A stretch of 32,454 bases of DNA, from IMG/VR virus record IMGVR_UViG_3300029448_000204, positions 1-32,454 of that record; one strand, 5' to 3'. Each line of letters starts with the position of its first letter. Within the stretch, counting starts at the first letter, position 1. Origin of the DNA: a virus. The notes below the pieces were generated by a model. That model saw only the letters and a program-made list of their open reading frames with translations, was not told the DNA's origin and did no database searches. The position numbers and the translations under genes were made by a program. Shown here in pieces: positions 1 through 10,700 of this stretch.

Positions 1-396
1 ATGTTACAGGCTTTAATAGGTCCAGTTACAGGACTGTTAGATAAATTTATTCCTGATGCTGATGAAAAGGCAAGAATTGCACATGAATTGGCTACTATGT
101 CCGAAAAACATGCCCAGCAGCTTGCTCTTTCTCAGATAGAGGTAAACAAAGCAGAAGCCGCAAGTGGCTCTATATTTAAAGGCGGATGGCGCCCAGCTGT
201 TGGGTGGGTCTGTGCGATTGCTTTTGCTTATCACTTTATACTTAAAGATCTAATTATATTTGGTGCATCATTTGCAGGTGCAGAGCTACCAGAATTGCCG
301 GAATTTGATATGGGTACACTTTTAACGGTTCTTGGCGGCATGCTCGGAATTGGCGGCTTGAGGACATATGAAAAGCAAAAAGGATTAACTAAATGA
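1..396 (+). CDS. Holin-like membrane protein, 3-TM holin type
   Basis: A 131-residue protein starting at the first base of the window, so its ribosome binding site is not visible. The N-terminal half is polar and helical (about residues 15-50, rich in Glu, Lys and Ala). A Gly-Gly-Trp-Arg-Pro segment (about 61-65) then leads into hydrophobic stretches at about 66-92 and 105-122, and the tail is basic. This matches the 3-TM holin family of gene transfer agents and marine phages, where the GGWRP motif precedes the membrane segments. Holins open the inner membrane so that endolysin reaches the peptidoglycan, and the lysozyme gene is the next full-size gene. Family assignment is by recognition of the pattern, and the true start could lie upstream of the window. 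Confidence 0.75.
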   Translation: MLQALIGPVTGLLDKFIPDADEKARIAHELATMSEKHAQQLALSQIEVNKAEAASGSIFKGGWRPAVGWVCAIAFAYHFILKDLIIFGASFAGAELPELPEFDMGTLLTVLGGMLGIGGLRTYEKQKGLTK

Positions 397-452
397 GTTT
401 ATATAGAAATATACAAGCTAAGAGAAAAAGAAGTAGTGCAAGACCTATTTAG
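393..452 (+). CDS. Micro-ORF, 19 residues, conserved-looking N terminus
   Basis: An ATG overlaps the holin stop codon (ATGA) and opens a 19-residue basic peptide starting MSLYRNIQAKRKR, ended by TAG. The same frame continues for another 19 codons, rich in Lys, Arg and Ser, to a TAA at 510-512, two bases before the lysozyme ATG. From memory, short basic phage proteins beginning MSLYxNIxAKRKR are common in marine podoviruses and are longer. This copy is therefore either truncated by the TAG or read through it. No function is known to me. Stop-start coupling to the holin supports translation, but there is no clear separate ribosome binding site. Confidence 0.4.
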   Translation: MSLYRNIQAKRKRSSARPI

Positions 453-482
453 ACACTTGAGAATACATACATCAAAAAAAAG

Positions 483-502
483 AAAAGTTCACGTAAAGTT
501 TT
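483..502 (+). promoter_or_regulatory. Copy of the recurrent 20-nt near-palindrome (lysozyme leader)
   Basis: AAAAGTTCACGTAAAGTTTT differs from the consensus AAAAGTTTACGTAAAGTTTT at one base. It ends just before the GGGAG ribosome binding site of the lysozyme gene. The near-palindromic shape suggests a dimeric protein binding site, but a promoter or RNA-level role is equally open. Confidence 0.5.
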
Positions 503-513
503 GGGAGAATAAA

Positions 514-960
514 ATGGATATTGAAAAATTAAGAGAAGAAATAGAGGCTGATGAGGGAAACGTTCCTGAAATATACCTCGATCACTTAAAACTGCCAACT
601 TTTGGGATAGGTCACCTTGTAAAAAAGACAGACCCAGAATACGGTATGCCAGTTGGTACACCAGTAAGTAGAAAGCGTGTAAATAGCTGTTTTAATGAAG
701 ATATAATGGGAACAATAGAAGATTGTGAAAAGTTATATAAAAATTTTTATAAGCTACCAGAAGACGCACAATTAATTTTATGCAATATGATGTACAATTT
801 GGGGTACACAAGACTATCAAAATTTAGTAAACTAAAGGCAAGTCTATCTATAATGGATTTTGGTGAATGTGCAAATCAAATGCACGACTCGAAATGGAGA
901 GTGCAAGTGCCTAATAGAGCGAACAGATTAATTAATCGTATGAAGGCTTTAGGAGAGTAA
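514..960 (+). CDS. Endolysin, T4-type lysozyme (glycoside hydrolase family 24)
   Basis: A 148-residue muramidase that would cleave the MurNAc-GlcNAc bond of peptidoglycan at the end of infection. The N terminus carries DEG with catalytic Glu14, then Asp23, then Thr29 in the TFGIGH motif. These correspond to Glu11, Asp20 and Thr26 of T4 lysozyme. A C-terminal W-x5-PNRANRLI segment matches the T4 pattern around QTPNRAKRVI. Length is close to T4 lysozyme (164). The start at 514 is chosen because GGGAG lies 6 nt upstream. An in-frame ATG-less extension from 436 is rejected because it has no ribosome binding site and runs through the regulatory repeat. No signal peptide is visible, so export would depend on the holin. 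Confidence 0.9.
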   Translation: MDIEKLREEIEADEGNVPEIYLDHLKLPTFGIGHLVKKTDPEYGMPVGTPVSRKRVNSCFNEDIMGTIEDCEKLYKNFYKLPEDAQLILCNMMYNLGYTRLSKFSKLKASLSIMDFGECANQMHDSKWRVQVPNRANRLINRMKALGE

Positions 961-961
961 A

Positions 962-2020
962 ATGTTATCAGCAATATTAAGTTTAGCAGCGCCAGCAATA
1001 CTTGGACCAGCAGGTTTAGCTCTTACATCTAATGCTGCTTTAGCAAGTGCAATAGGCGGTGGTATAGGATCATTGCTTCAAGGTGGTGGTACTGAAGATG
1101 TTTTAAAAGGTGCGGCTTTAGGAGGTCTTGGTGGCATGTTAGGAGGTCAATTAGGAGGAGTTGATCCAAAATTAGCAGCAAATGCAGCGACACCTTTTGC
1201 TCAAGGTGCCGGTCAAGGTTCTGGTGAATTTTTAAGAACAGGACTAGCAAGTTCTGGATCTGCAGCACAATTAGCGACTCCTCAAACTATAGGACAGCAA
1301 GCTGGTATTATGTCTCAGTTAACAAGACCTGAAGCTGTAGGAGCAGGTTTAGGTGGTCTTTTGGCAGATTCTATGATCAAACCACCTGAATATGAGAAAA
1401 AAGAAAAAAGAATTTTTCCTGAAGGAATGGCTCCTGAAGACACTGTTAGATTTCCAAAAGATCGTGATCCAAATGATACTAGTGAATTTGATTATAGATT
1501 CGCACCTAACTACATGGCAGAGGGTGGCGAGATAGAATCTATGATGTCACCTATGGATGCTGGTATTGGTGGTATGATGGCTGATGGGGACATGAACGAT
1601 AAAGAGCTAATCAGTAGCACTATAGATGTTTTACAAGGAGAAATTATTGATACTAATCAACAAAACGTTATATTAGCTCAATTTGTACAACAATTTGGTC
1701 AGGAGGCACTAAAAGATTTAATGCAAAGAGTTCAGTCAGGTGAAATACCCAAAGTTCCAAGTGAAGGAGATGGCATGATAGAGGGCGCTGGTGACGGCAT
1801 GTCTGATATGGTGCCTGCTTCTATGGAAGGAGATCAAGATGTATTACTTTCTGATGGCGAGTTTGTTGTTCCTGCTGATGTTGTTAGCGGCATCGGAAAT
1901 GGCTCCTCAGATGCAGGTTCTAATAAATTAGAAGATATGATGGACAGAGTAAGGCAATTAAGAACTGGTGGTACTACACAGCCACCTGCAATACCTGATG
2001 AGATGATGTTGCCTGCATGA
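962..2020 (+). CDS. Probable virion structural protein, Gly/Ala-rich
   Basis: 352 residues. Residues 1-70 are rich in Gly, Ala and Leu with a hydrophobic, membrane-like character. The middle is low in complexity, with Met-Gly-Gly and acidic stretches. The C-terminal part carries LSDGEFVVPADVVSGIGNGS, followed by a helical LEDMMDRVRQLRTG segment. That GEFVV-x-ADVVS-x-GNGS pattern is one I recognise from structural-region proteins of marine podoviruses; its biochemical role is unknown to me. The start is set by GGAG five bases before the ATG. The gene follows the lysozyme by one base and its stop overlaps the next gene, so all of these genes are probably co-transcribed. Confidence 0.6.
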   Translation: MLSAILSLAAPAILGPAGLALTSNAALASAIGGGIGSLLQGGGTEDVLKGAALGGLGGMLGGQLGGVDPKLAANAATPFAQGAGQGSGEFLRTGLASSGSAAQLATPQTIGQQAGIMSQLTRPEAVGAGLGGLLADSMIKPPEYEKKEKRIFPEGMAPEDTVRFPKDRDPNDTSEFDYRFAPNYMAEGGEIESMMSPMDAGIGGMMADGDMNDKELISSTIDVLQGEIIDTNQQNVILAQFVQQFGQEALKDLMQRVQSGEIPKVPSEGDGMIEGAGDGMSDMVPASMEGDQDVLLSDGEFVVPADVVSGIGNGSSDAGSNKLEDMMDRVRQLRTGGTTQPPAIPDEMMLPA

Positions 2021-2445
2021 TATGCACAGCAGTTCCTCTCGAGGCAACAGACATAGTTTGGGGTGATGTTAGCTCTATGCTAAACAAAGCCATACAAACA
2101 AGTGGTGGTAAGTATCATATAGACGATATTTACAGGCATATAAAAGAAGGATACTACAATTTGTGGTTAATTATAGATGAAAAGAAAGATGAGAAAGTGA
2201 TAGCTGCAATAACAACTAGACTGATAGAGTATCCTAATAGAAGGGCATTAGCTATGGATTGGGTAGGCGGTAAAAGAATGAGTGAATGGCTTCCTATTGC
2301 CTTAGAAAAATTTAATAGTTTTGCAAAAGATTGTGGATGTAGTCATTTAGAGGGCTATGGTAGAAAAGCATGGACTAAGGTATTAAAGAGTTACAACTGG
2401 AAACCTGAGTATATAGCATACAGAATGGAGATAGATAATGGGTAA
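2017..2445 (+). CDS. GNAT-fold-like protein, possible T7 gp13-like internal virion protein
   Basis: 142 residues overlapping the previous gene by 4 bases (ATGA). The layout resembles a short GNAT acetyltransferase-like fold: an N-terminal helix, a strand region around LWLIIDEKKDEKVIAAITTR, a central RALAMDWVGG strand, a helix, then a GYGRKAWTKVLKSYNW segment and a final strand. In T7, gene 13 encodes a small GNAT-like protein just before the internal virion genes 14-16, and this gene has the same position here. No clear acetyl-CoA binding signature is seen, so enzymatic activity is doubtful. The assignment rests on fold impression and gene order. Confidence 0.55.
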   Translation: MICTAVPLEATDIVWGDVSSMLNKAIQTSGGKYHIDDIYRHIKEGYYNLWLIIDEKKDEKVIAAITTRLIEYPNRRALAMDWVGGKRMSEWLPIALEKFNSFAKDCGCSHLEGYGRKAWTKVLKSYNWKPEYIAYRMEIDNG

Positions 2446-3379
2446 AGGTGGATCAAGACCTCCAAGTCAACCAACAGAACAAAATATTACGCAAACATCT
2501 TTGCCTGATTATTATGAGCCATATGCTACTAGGTTAATTCAAAGAGCAGAAGCAGAGTCAAAGAGAGATTATACGCCTTATGAAGGTCAAAGGTTAGCTG
2601 CGGAAAATCAAGATACACAAGCATCAAGAGATTTAGCAAGAAGTGTTGCCGGTTCTCCTATTGCTGGTTTTGATACAGCAACAGCTGGTACTACAGCTGC
2701 AATGAATAGAGCCTTACAAGGAACTCAATATCAATCACAAGATTTTGGTTCTGCACAAGCTCAACAATATATGTCTCCATATTTACAGAACGTATTAGAT
2801 GTACAGAAAAATCAGGCTGTATTAGATTTTCAAAGACAACAAGCAGGAAGAGATGCTTCTGCGGTTGACGCAGGTGCATTTGGAGGCAGTAGGGGTGCAG
2901 TTCAACAAGGAATGGCAAATGAAGCTCTTCAAAGACAGTTAGGAGACATACAGGCAACAGGTCAGCAAAAGGCTTTTGAAGCTGCTCAAAGACAATTTGG
3001 TGCTGACAGAGAGTCAAGAATGGCTGCTGAAAAACTTGGTCTTGGTGCGGCTGATGCTCTTACATCACAAGGAGCGCAGTTAGCTTCATTAGGACAAAAA
3101 GCCAGAGCCGGAGACATTGAGTCTGCGCAGTTATTAGAAAAAATAGCAAAGGATAGGCAAGCTAGAGATCAAGCAGGACTTGATTTAAACTATGAAGATT
3201 TTGTTAGACAAAGAGATTATCCAAGAGAACAGTTACAGTTTTATTCTTCTTTATTAAGAGGTATACCTGTACAGCCATCTACTGAAACAACTAAATTTCA
3301 ACAGTATAATCCTGTAAAAGATTTACTTGGAACAGGAATAGCTGGTTTAGGACTATATAGAGGGATAACAGGAGCATGA
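2438..3379 (+). CDS. Probable internal virion or ejection protein (T7 gp14 position)
   Basis: 313 residues, rich in Gln, Ala, Gly and Arg. Residues about 20-45 include PDYYEPYATRLIQRAEAESKR. The centre contains YMSPYLQNVLDVQKNQA and DAGAFGGSRGAVQQG, followed by long amphipathic helices. The C terminus ends in a short Gly/Leu-rich segment (LLGTGIAGLGLYRG). The centre pattern is one I recognise in internal virion-like proteins of marine podoviruses. It lies between the GNAT-like gene and two larger structural genes, as T7 gene 14 does. GGAG lies 6 nt before the ATG, inside the overlap with the previous gene. A role in DNA ejection is inference from position and composition. Confidence 0.5.
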   Translation: MGKGGSRPPSQPTEQNITQTSLPDYYEPYATRLIQRAEAESKRDYTPYEGQRLAAENQDTQASRDLARSVAGSPIAGFDTATAGTTAAMNRALQGTQYQSQDFGSAQAQQYMSPYLQNVLDVQKNQAVLDFQRQQAGRDASAVDAGAFGGSRGAVQQGMANEALQRQLGDIQATGQQKAFEAAQRQFGADRESRMAAEKLGLGAADALTSQGAQLASLGQKARAGDIESAQLLEKIAKDRQARDQAGLDLNYEDFVRQRDYPREQLQFYSSLLRGIPVQPSTETTKFQQYNPVKDLLGTGIAGLGLYRGITGA

Positions 3380-4707
3380 TGAATTTATTAGAAGTTCAAG
3401 ATGATTTAAAAAACTTTTCTCAAGATCAACTTGTTAAAGAAATGCAACAACCAAGTGGTAATGCTCCACAGTTTCTTGTTTTGTCAGAGTTAAATAGAAG
3501 AAAAAGAGTTAAGGGAGACTTTGAGGCAAGGCAGGCTAAACAACAGCCTACAGTAGCCGAAGAAGCCGTTGCTGCGGCAGGTGTACCTCAACAAGGTATG
3601 ATGGGTATGTCAGAGGCTATGGCTCCTCAGAGCGCAGTATCAGAGGGTGTAGGCACAAACGCACCTATGAAGATGGCTTCTGGTGGATTAGCACAGTTTG
3701 GTAATGAGATAAGAGAGGGCATGGGTCAGGAAATAGATCCTTATCTAGATGGCGTGCAGCAAGAAGCAGAACAAAAATTTAATGTTGATTTAGATAATAA
3801 TCTGCAACAAACACAACCCGGAACAGGAATGGCTAGACCGGGATATAGAGGTCCTCCAGAAATAAGACCTTCTATTGCGTATCCTCATCAAGTAGGTTTT
3901 GGTGGTAAAGGTATGCCTAGACCTTCTGTTGTATCTGATATGAGAGCGAGAATAAGACCTTCAATAGATTTTAGTCCCGCTATAAGTTCTGAGAGATTAA
4001 GCAATACACCTTTTGGTAATCAGACTAGAAGATTTGCAGAAGGTGGTGTTATAAGAGCTGCTAATGGATTTGCAGGATCTGGTAAATCATCAGATGATAT
4101 AATAAAACAAATGGAAGAAAAAGATAAAGCAGTTATTGAAGAAGATGATGATACAGAAAATATATCAGAAGATGTTGAAAATAACACCCCTGTAACAACA
4201 GGTAAGGGTACTCCTAATTATTCTATATTGCCTATGTTAGGATCATCTGGCACTGACACAGTAGAGCAAGATATAATTAATTTACAAAAAGGTTTAGAAA
4301 AAGAGAGAGCTTTAGATAGAAATTTAGCATTGGCACAAGCCGGTCTTGGTATAATGTCATCTACTGCACCTACTCTTGCTCAAGCTATAGGTGAAGGTGG
4401 ATCTAAGGGATTAGAGGCTTTTAGAGATTCAAACAAAAGATATCAAGAAGGTGTTGTAGATTTAATCAATGCAAGAGCTAAAATAGCCGCTGGTAGAAAA
4501 AAAGGTAAACTTACAGCCTCTCAAGTGTTGTCTGCGCTACAAAAGACAAGAGGAGAGTTGTATGGAAAGTTAGGTGACTATAGTCAAATAACACCTGATT
4601 TTACTGGTAACCCTGCTAGAGAAAATCAATTAAAAGCGCAAGAAAAATATTTAGTTCAATTGTTGCAAGAATACGGTGTTAACTTACCTGAGACTGCAGC
4701 TAGTTAA
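3376..4707 (+). CDS. Probable virion structural protein, low complexity N terminus
   Basis: 443 residues overlapping the previous gene by 4 bases. Two adjacent ATG codons (3376 and 3379) follow AGGAG, so the start is uncertain by one codon. Residues 1-55 are helical. The next 200 are rich in Met, Gln, Gly and Pro, with a repeated EIRPSIAYP / RIRPSIDFS unit (about 160-200) and a FAEGGVIRAANGF segment. The C-terminal 150 residues are predicted long helices. The family is familiar in marine phage structural regions, but no function is established to my knowledge. It sits directly before the giant gene, the place of T7 gene 15, and may be part of the ejection machinery. That is inference only. 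Confidence 0.5.
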   Translation: MMNLLEVQDDLKNFSQDQLVKEMQQPSGNAPQFLVLSELNRRKRVKGDFEARQAKQQPTVAEEAVAAAGVPQQGMMGMSEAMAPQSAVSEGVGTNAPMKMASGGLAQFGNEIREGMGQEIDPYLDGVQQEAEQKFNVDLDNNLQQTQPGTGMARPGYRGPPEIRPSIAYPHQVGFGGKGMPRPSVVSDMRARIRPSIDFSPAISSERLSNTPFGNQTRRFAEGGVIRAANGFAGSGKSSDDIIKQMEEKDKAVIEEDDDTENISEDVENNTPVTTGKGTPNYSILPMLGSSGTDTVEQDIINLQKGLEKERALDRNLALAQAGLGIMSSTAPTLAQAIGEGGSKGLEAFRDSNKRYQEGVVDLINARAKIAAGRKKGKLTASQVLSALQKTRGELYGKLGDYSQITPDFTGNPARENQLKAQEKYLVQLLQEYGVNLPETAAS

Positions 4708-4717
4708 AGGTACATAA

Positions 4718-7700
4718 ATGAGTACTATTAATGTAAGAAGTAATCTAACAGGCAGAGTATATCCTATACTTATTGCCGGTGACACTCCTACCGATTCTGA
4801 AGATAAATACATACAAAATTATGTAAATAGTCAAGACGGAGTATTAATAGGAGTTCCCCCTGAAGACAAAGAAGAAGAGACACTTATTGGTAATCCACTT
4901 GATTTTGTACAAAGTGGCATAGGAAGTTTTATAAAAGGGTACACTGACATACCGGGAGGTATAGCTTCTATTGGTGAGGGAGTTGGTGAAAAATTAGGTG
5001 CTGATGTAGCACCGGGTGAAAGTGGAATAGGACAATCTGCACAAGATTTTTCTAAAGGAGCTGCTAAAACATTAAGTGAAACTTTTGACTTTAATGAAAG
5101 TGTTATGAGCAAAGCTGGTCAGGCATTTGGATCTATTGGTTCATTTCTTGCAGGTGGATTCGCTGTAAAAAGTGGTTTATTAGCAGCCAAAGTAGCTCCT
5201 AAGATAGCTCAATATGCTGGTTTTGGTACAGTTGCTGGACAAGGTGCTGCTATTCAATCGCAAGATCAGATGAATAGAATAGCAAACTTTTTAGAAAAAG
5301 GTGGTGTTATAGATGGTTCGCAGAAAGCGGATGCTGTTTTATTAAGCGCTTTATTAGGTACATCAGAGGCTATACCTTTTGTTGCTTTAAGTAAAAGTTT
5401 AGGTGCATCTTTAAGAATATTAAAAAAAGTTGATAAAAAAAATATAGACAAGGCAGTAAAGACTATTGGTGGGCGTATAAAACGATCATTAATAACAGGT
5501 GGTGTTGAAGGTGGGCAAGAAGCAATAGCTGGATATACACAAGATTTAATAGAACAAAATATATATAATCCAAATGTTATACCCGGACAAAGTGCTTATG
5601 ACGATGCTGTATACGGTGGTGGTGCAGCAGGTGCATTAAATTTAATATTAGATAGCATACGCGGTAGAAAGATTAATAATTATGAAAGAAAACAAACACA
5701 GCTAGATGAGGATGCTTTAGAAGAAGGTCGTGAGGGTGCGGAGAAATTAAAAAATGCAGAAGAGTATTTAAAAACACAACAAGCTAAACAAGTAAGTTTA
5801 TTAGAAGGACCGGGATTAGGGTTGCCTGCGCCTGATACAGACATAATCGCACCAACAGGCAATGAAGCAGTAGATGTTGTTAATCAATCTGTGGCAGATG
5901 CACAAACTAATCAAAAAATCAAAGATACAGAAGAAACATTACAGGCGGCAAGAGAAACTAGAACACCTTTTAAGCCTGTAAAAATAGAAGATTTGCCACA
6001 AGACGAAGCGTTTAAAATTAGAAAACAAAGAATAGAACTTGGTAAATCAATACCCGTAGATGATCCTGCTACTTTAGAAGAAATTCAAGAAGTTGTTGGT
6101 GAAGAAGCAGCAACAAGAGAAGCCATTAATCAAAAGCCATCTTTGTATAAACCCGAACCAATGGAAGATCCCGAAGCCAATAAATTATACGAACAATTTG
6201 CAGAAAACTTATTAAAACAAAAAGTTATTAACAGAGCATCTGCTAAAAAAGTTTGGAATAATTTATTCAAAGAAAAGTTACCTGATCTTGGGGCAGACGG
6301 ATCTTTGTTAACCCTTTTAAGTGCAGGCAGATTAAAATATTTAGGTAAGGGCAAATACGCGCCTAAAGATCAAACAGATATTAATTTAGATTTAGTTAAA
6401 CAGGCATCAGCTTTATCAGAACAAGCTAGAAGAATAAGAACGGCAGAAAACCAATTAAGAAAAGAACAAGAAAAATTTACAGATGATCCTGTAAACTTTG
6501 AAACATATAATCAACAATTAGAATTATTACAAAAACAGTATTCAGATTTGCAATTAGAATCATTTGCATTGGAAAATAAAGCCAATAAGTTAGTTGATGG
6601 TCAAGAAACCATACAGGCAAGAAGGATAGCTCCTTCATTAGCTCCAAAGAAAGTCTTTGATGAAGCTCCTAAAGCTAAAGAAACTCCAGAATATAAATTA
6701 AAACAGAAGCGTGTAATAGATGCTCTAAGGTCAGAGCTTAATAGAATAGGATTGTCTGACGTAAGACTTGAAGGAGTTCCTTTATTAGATCAGGCACAGC
6801 TTACTAAAGAACTCCAACAAGGTAATATTGAAGGCATTACCGAAGGGGTTATGGATGTAGATTCATCTGGTAAAAGAGTAATAGCACTAGCTATGGAACT
6901 GTATGATCCTAACATGACAGATGCTGAACTAGAACTAAAACTAGGCAGTGTAATGAACCACGAGATTATACATGCCCTTAGAAGTTTAAATGTTTTTACA
7001 GATGCAGAGTATCAGTCATTAGCTAAAGCAGTTAAAACCAGAAAGTATGTTAAGAGAAGCAGAGGCAAGAATACAACAAGAGATTACACGTATTATGAAA
7101 GAGCTAGTCATGCAAGACGAGAGGATATGTCAGAAGACGAAGTTGTTGAAGAAGCTATTGCTGAAATGTACAGAGACTATACAGATGGAAAACTTAAATT
7201 AGCAGGTAAGCCTAAGAGTTTATTTGATAGAATTATTAAATTTATTAAGTCTATATTTAGCTCTCATAGTCAAGAAGGGTTTACTGAGGTAGATCAAATC
7301 TTTGAAAACATTGGAACAACAGAAACAGAAAATCAAATAAGTAGAAGAGACAGAAAACCAGAAGATGTTTCTGATCAAGCAAAGCCTAAAAGATCACGTA
7401 TAATTATTGATAGATTACCAAGTCTTCATAAAGGATCTATAGGACCGTTACCTATAGCTCATTTTGTAAAAGCTAAATATTTAGCATCTAAAGGCATACC
7501 TAATTTAAGGCCAGATAGATATGTAGAAGTTAATGTTGATTTAGCAAAAAAAATAGCAAGAGACTTTGATCAAGCTATAAACGAACCAGATAACCCCACT
7601 GTTATTGAGTCTTATAAGGCTATGGCTGATGAAACATTTGATCAATGGCAGTTTATTAAAGATACAGGAATTACCATTGAGTTTATTAAACCAGATCAAG

Positions 7701-10700
7701 CTAATCCTTACCCTAAAGGATCAAAAGATTTATTAATTGATATTAATAAAAATCATATGTGGGTATTTGCTACAGACGATGGATTTGGCAGTGACGCTAT
7801 AACAGATCAAGATATTAAAGAAAATCCATTACTACAAAAAACTGGTGAAATAATAGATGGCAGAGATGTACGATATAATGATCTATTTAGAATAGTACAT
7901 GATTATTTTGGTCATGCATTAGAAGGTGCCACATTCTCACCAAGAGGCGAAGAGAACGCATGGCAGGCTCATGTAAGAATGTACTCACCATTAGCAGCTA
8001 AAGCAATGACTACAGAGACTAGAGGTCAAAATTCTTGGTTAAATTATAGTGATGCAGTAGGTGACTTTAATAGAAATAGTACAAATAAGGCAGAGGAAAC
8101 AATATACGCTGATCAAAAGATTACATTGTTATCAGACTTTGTTATGAATGAAGGATTAGCTAATAACATAGAAGGAGCGATAGATGAAAGAACTTTACGA
8201 GCAAATGAACAACTTGGTAAAACAGGAGATGTTGGAAATGACAGAGGAGGAGATGAAGGAGGAGGAAGAAGACGGACAGATGTACCAAGCGCGATTGAAC
8301 AGGCAGAAACAGGGAGGAAACCTAAGTTATCTCCGCAGAAAACAGTCAAGTTAACACACTTCTCTCCTATAGAGGGCCTGCAAAGCATAGACCCTGATAA
8401 ACAAAGATCTAATCTATTTATGCGTGGTGAAGAGAGAAGAAGAACTTTTGAAGGTTATCCAGCAAGAAGTTATTATGCCATAAATATTGAAGATCCTAAT
8501 GGATATAATCCTGAACAAAATGTAGGTGACAATGTTTATGAATTAGATGCTCCATATGAAGGCATGTATGATTGGGAAGCTGATCCAGAAAAGTTTAATG
8601 ATGCAGCAAATATAGAGTTAAACAAAGAAAGACCAGACATACAAGATACAGTAGGTCGAGTTAATTATATTACTACTGCAAAAGAAAGAATGATTAAAGA
8701 ATTTGGGGCTACAGGTTATTGGATTAACTCTCCTTCTCGTGGCCCTATGGCAGCTATGTTCTATGAATTAACTGTACCTGAAACATATCAAGCTAAAAAA
8801 TACAATCAAGCATACAAAGACTCTGTAAATCAAAAGCGTGGTGTTGATGCCAAAAGAACTATGCGATCTGTGACTAGAGTTGTTGGTCAAGAGCATACTG
8901 TTAGCACTAGATTTCCTACTGCAGGATCAAGAGAAGCAGATCCATCTACAAACTTAATGTTTATTAATGGAGAAACAATAAAAAATGATAAAAAATTAGC
9001 TGGTCAAGCAGCTAATATAATAAAGAAATATAACTTATCAGAAAATTCAAAAGATTACGTAAACTTTTCAGATCAAGAAATAATTGAAGATCACATTGAA
9101 GCGATGACAGATAATATTTTATTTGTTCATGACACCTATCAACCTGAATACAGAGAAAGGTCATCTAAATGGTATGATGGGGCAAGAGCTATAGTTGATA
9201 GATTTGCAAAAGAATATAATTATCCTCCAGAGGTAGTGGCTGCGGTAATAGCAATACAATCACCACAAAAAGATTGGTTTATGAATGTGTCTTTAGGAGA
9301 GCGTGTATTAGATATATCTAGAAATCATGGCAATAAAGAGTTTACTCCCGCTATGGTAAAGACTGCTAAAAGAATATATGGCGATAACAAAGCTGCACAA
9401 GCTGCTTTAAAATTTATAATGAGTCCAATGAGAAACTCTAGTAGTTTAGATAGCTTAGAGTTTTCTATGCATAGAGGTATGTGGATAAGAATATTTGATG
9501 AAACTTATAATGACAGAGGTCATAGAATAGTAACTCCAGAAGGTGAGTTTTTAGATTATGCAAGAAAAAAAGATGGTAATCCTAAAGGTACTGGATGGGG
9601 TTCTAATAGAATTTTAGCTAATTCTGCTCAAGCATTAGATTTAACACCTAATACATCTCTTCAAGAAATATCTATTCTATTAGGTGATAGACATAAAGTT
9701 AGAAGTTTTTTTAACAATATGATTACACCCATGTCTCCTGACGGTCATTCTACCATAGATACGCATGCTGTTGCTGTAGCATTTTTTAAGCCTTTAAGTG
9801 GTAAAGCTATTGAAGTTGAGCAAAATTTTGGCATATACACAGGTAGAGGCAAGTCTGAAAAATATGGAGTTATACCTAACTCTTCTGTTACAGGCGCTAG
9901 AGGTATGTACGGATTAATAGCAGACGCTTATGCAAGAGCTGCTGAACGAAGAGGTGTTTTACCAAGACAAATGCAATCAATAACATGGGAGCCAATAAGA
10001 GGTTTATTTCCTGATACATTTAAAAACAAAAGAGAAAACATAGAAAATATAAATCGTATATGGCAATCATATACTGACGGTGGTTTAACATTAGATGAAA
10101 CAAGAGAGGAGATTATAAATGCAACGCCAGCAGGATTTACGGAACCAAGTTGGGCAAGACCCATTGATACAATACCTGAATTCAGTGGAAATTCCAGTTA
10201 CGAGAGAGAGTTATCTAGACCTTATGTACCCGGAAGGAATACCAGAGATGACAGCGGAGTTGGAGGAACAGTTGCCGGAGAGCCTTCGACTAGAAAATCA
10301 AGAATAAGGGCAACACCTTTTAGTGATAGACAGCAACAACAAGTTATTAATGATCGTGACATAGCTGCCGCGCAGCAGAACATAAGATACGATAATTTAT
10401 CAGGTTTAATTGCTAAAGCTCTTAAAATAGCACCTAAGTTTTTATTAAGGGGTAATACAAGGGCGCAAGCTGCTCAGAAAATAGTGCAAAAGTATCAAGA
10501 CTCATTTCAGCCTGTAGGCTCAATGATGGATGAGTTAAGACAAAAAGGTTACACTATAGCCGATGCTATGGACCCCTACCTTAGAGAGTTGAATTCATCA
10601 GGTATAATTGGTTCTAATATAATAGATCAAGAAACAACTATTGTTAAACCAATGTTGGAAGATATAGAAAAACTTGATTTTACAGAAGATCAAATAAATG

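Noticed and set aside
436-513. 26-codon N-terminal extension of the lysozyme
   Set aside because: The first codon is GTG without a ribosome binding site, and the extension runs through the regulatory 20-mer; T4-type lysozymes begin shortly before the catalytic Glu.
548-571. A second hammerhead-like core, CTGATGA followed by GAAA, on the + strand
   Set aside because: It lies in the catalytic region of the lysozyme gene (codons for DEG and onward). Stem II would close with a G-U pair and no stem I or III partners are found.
2691-3017. Antisense open frame within the ejection-protein gene
   Set aside because: Its Leu/Gln/His-rich product mirrors the Gln/Ala-rich coding strand and it has no ribosome binding site.
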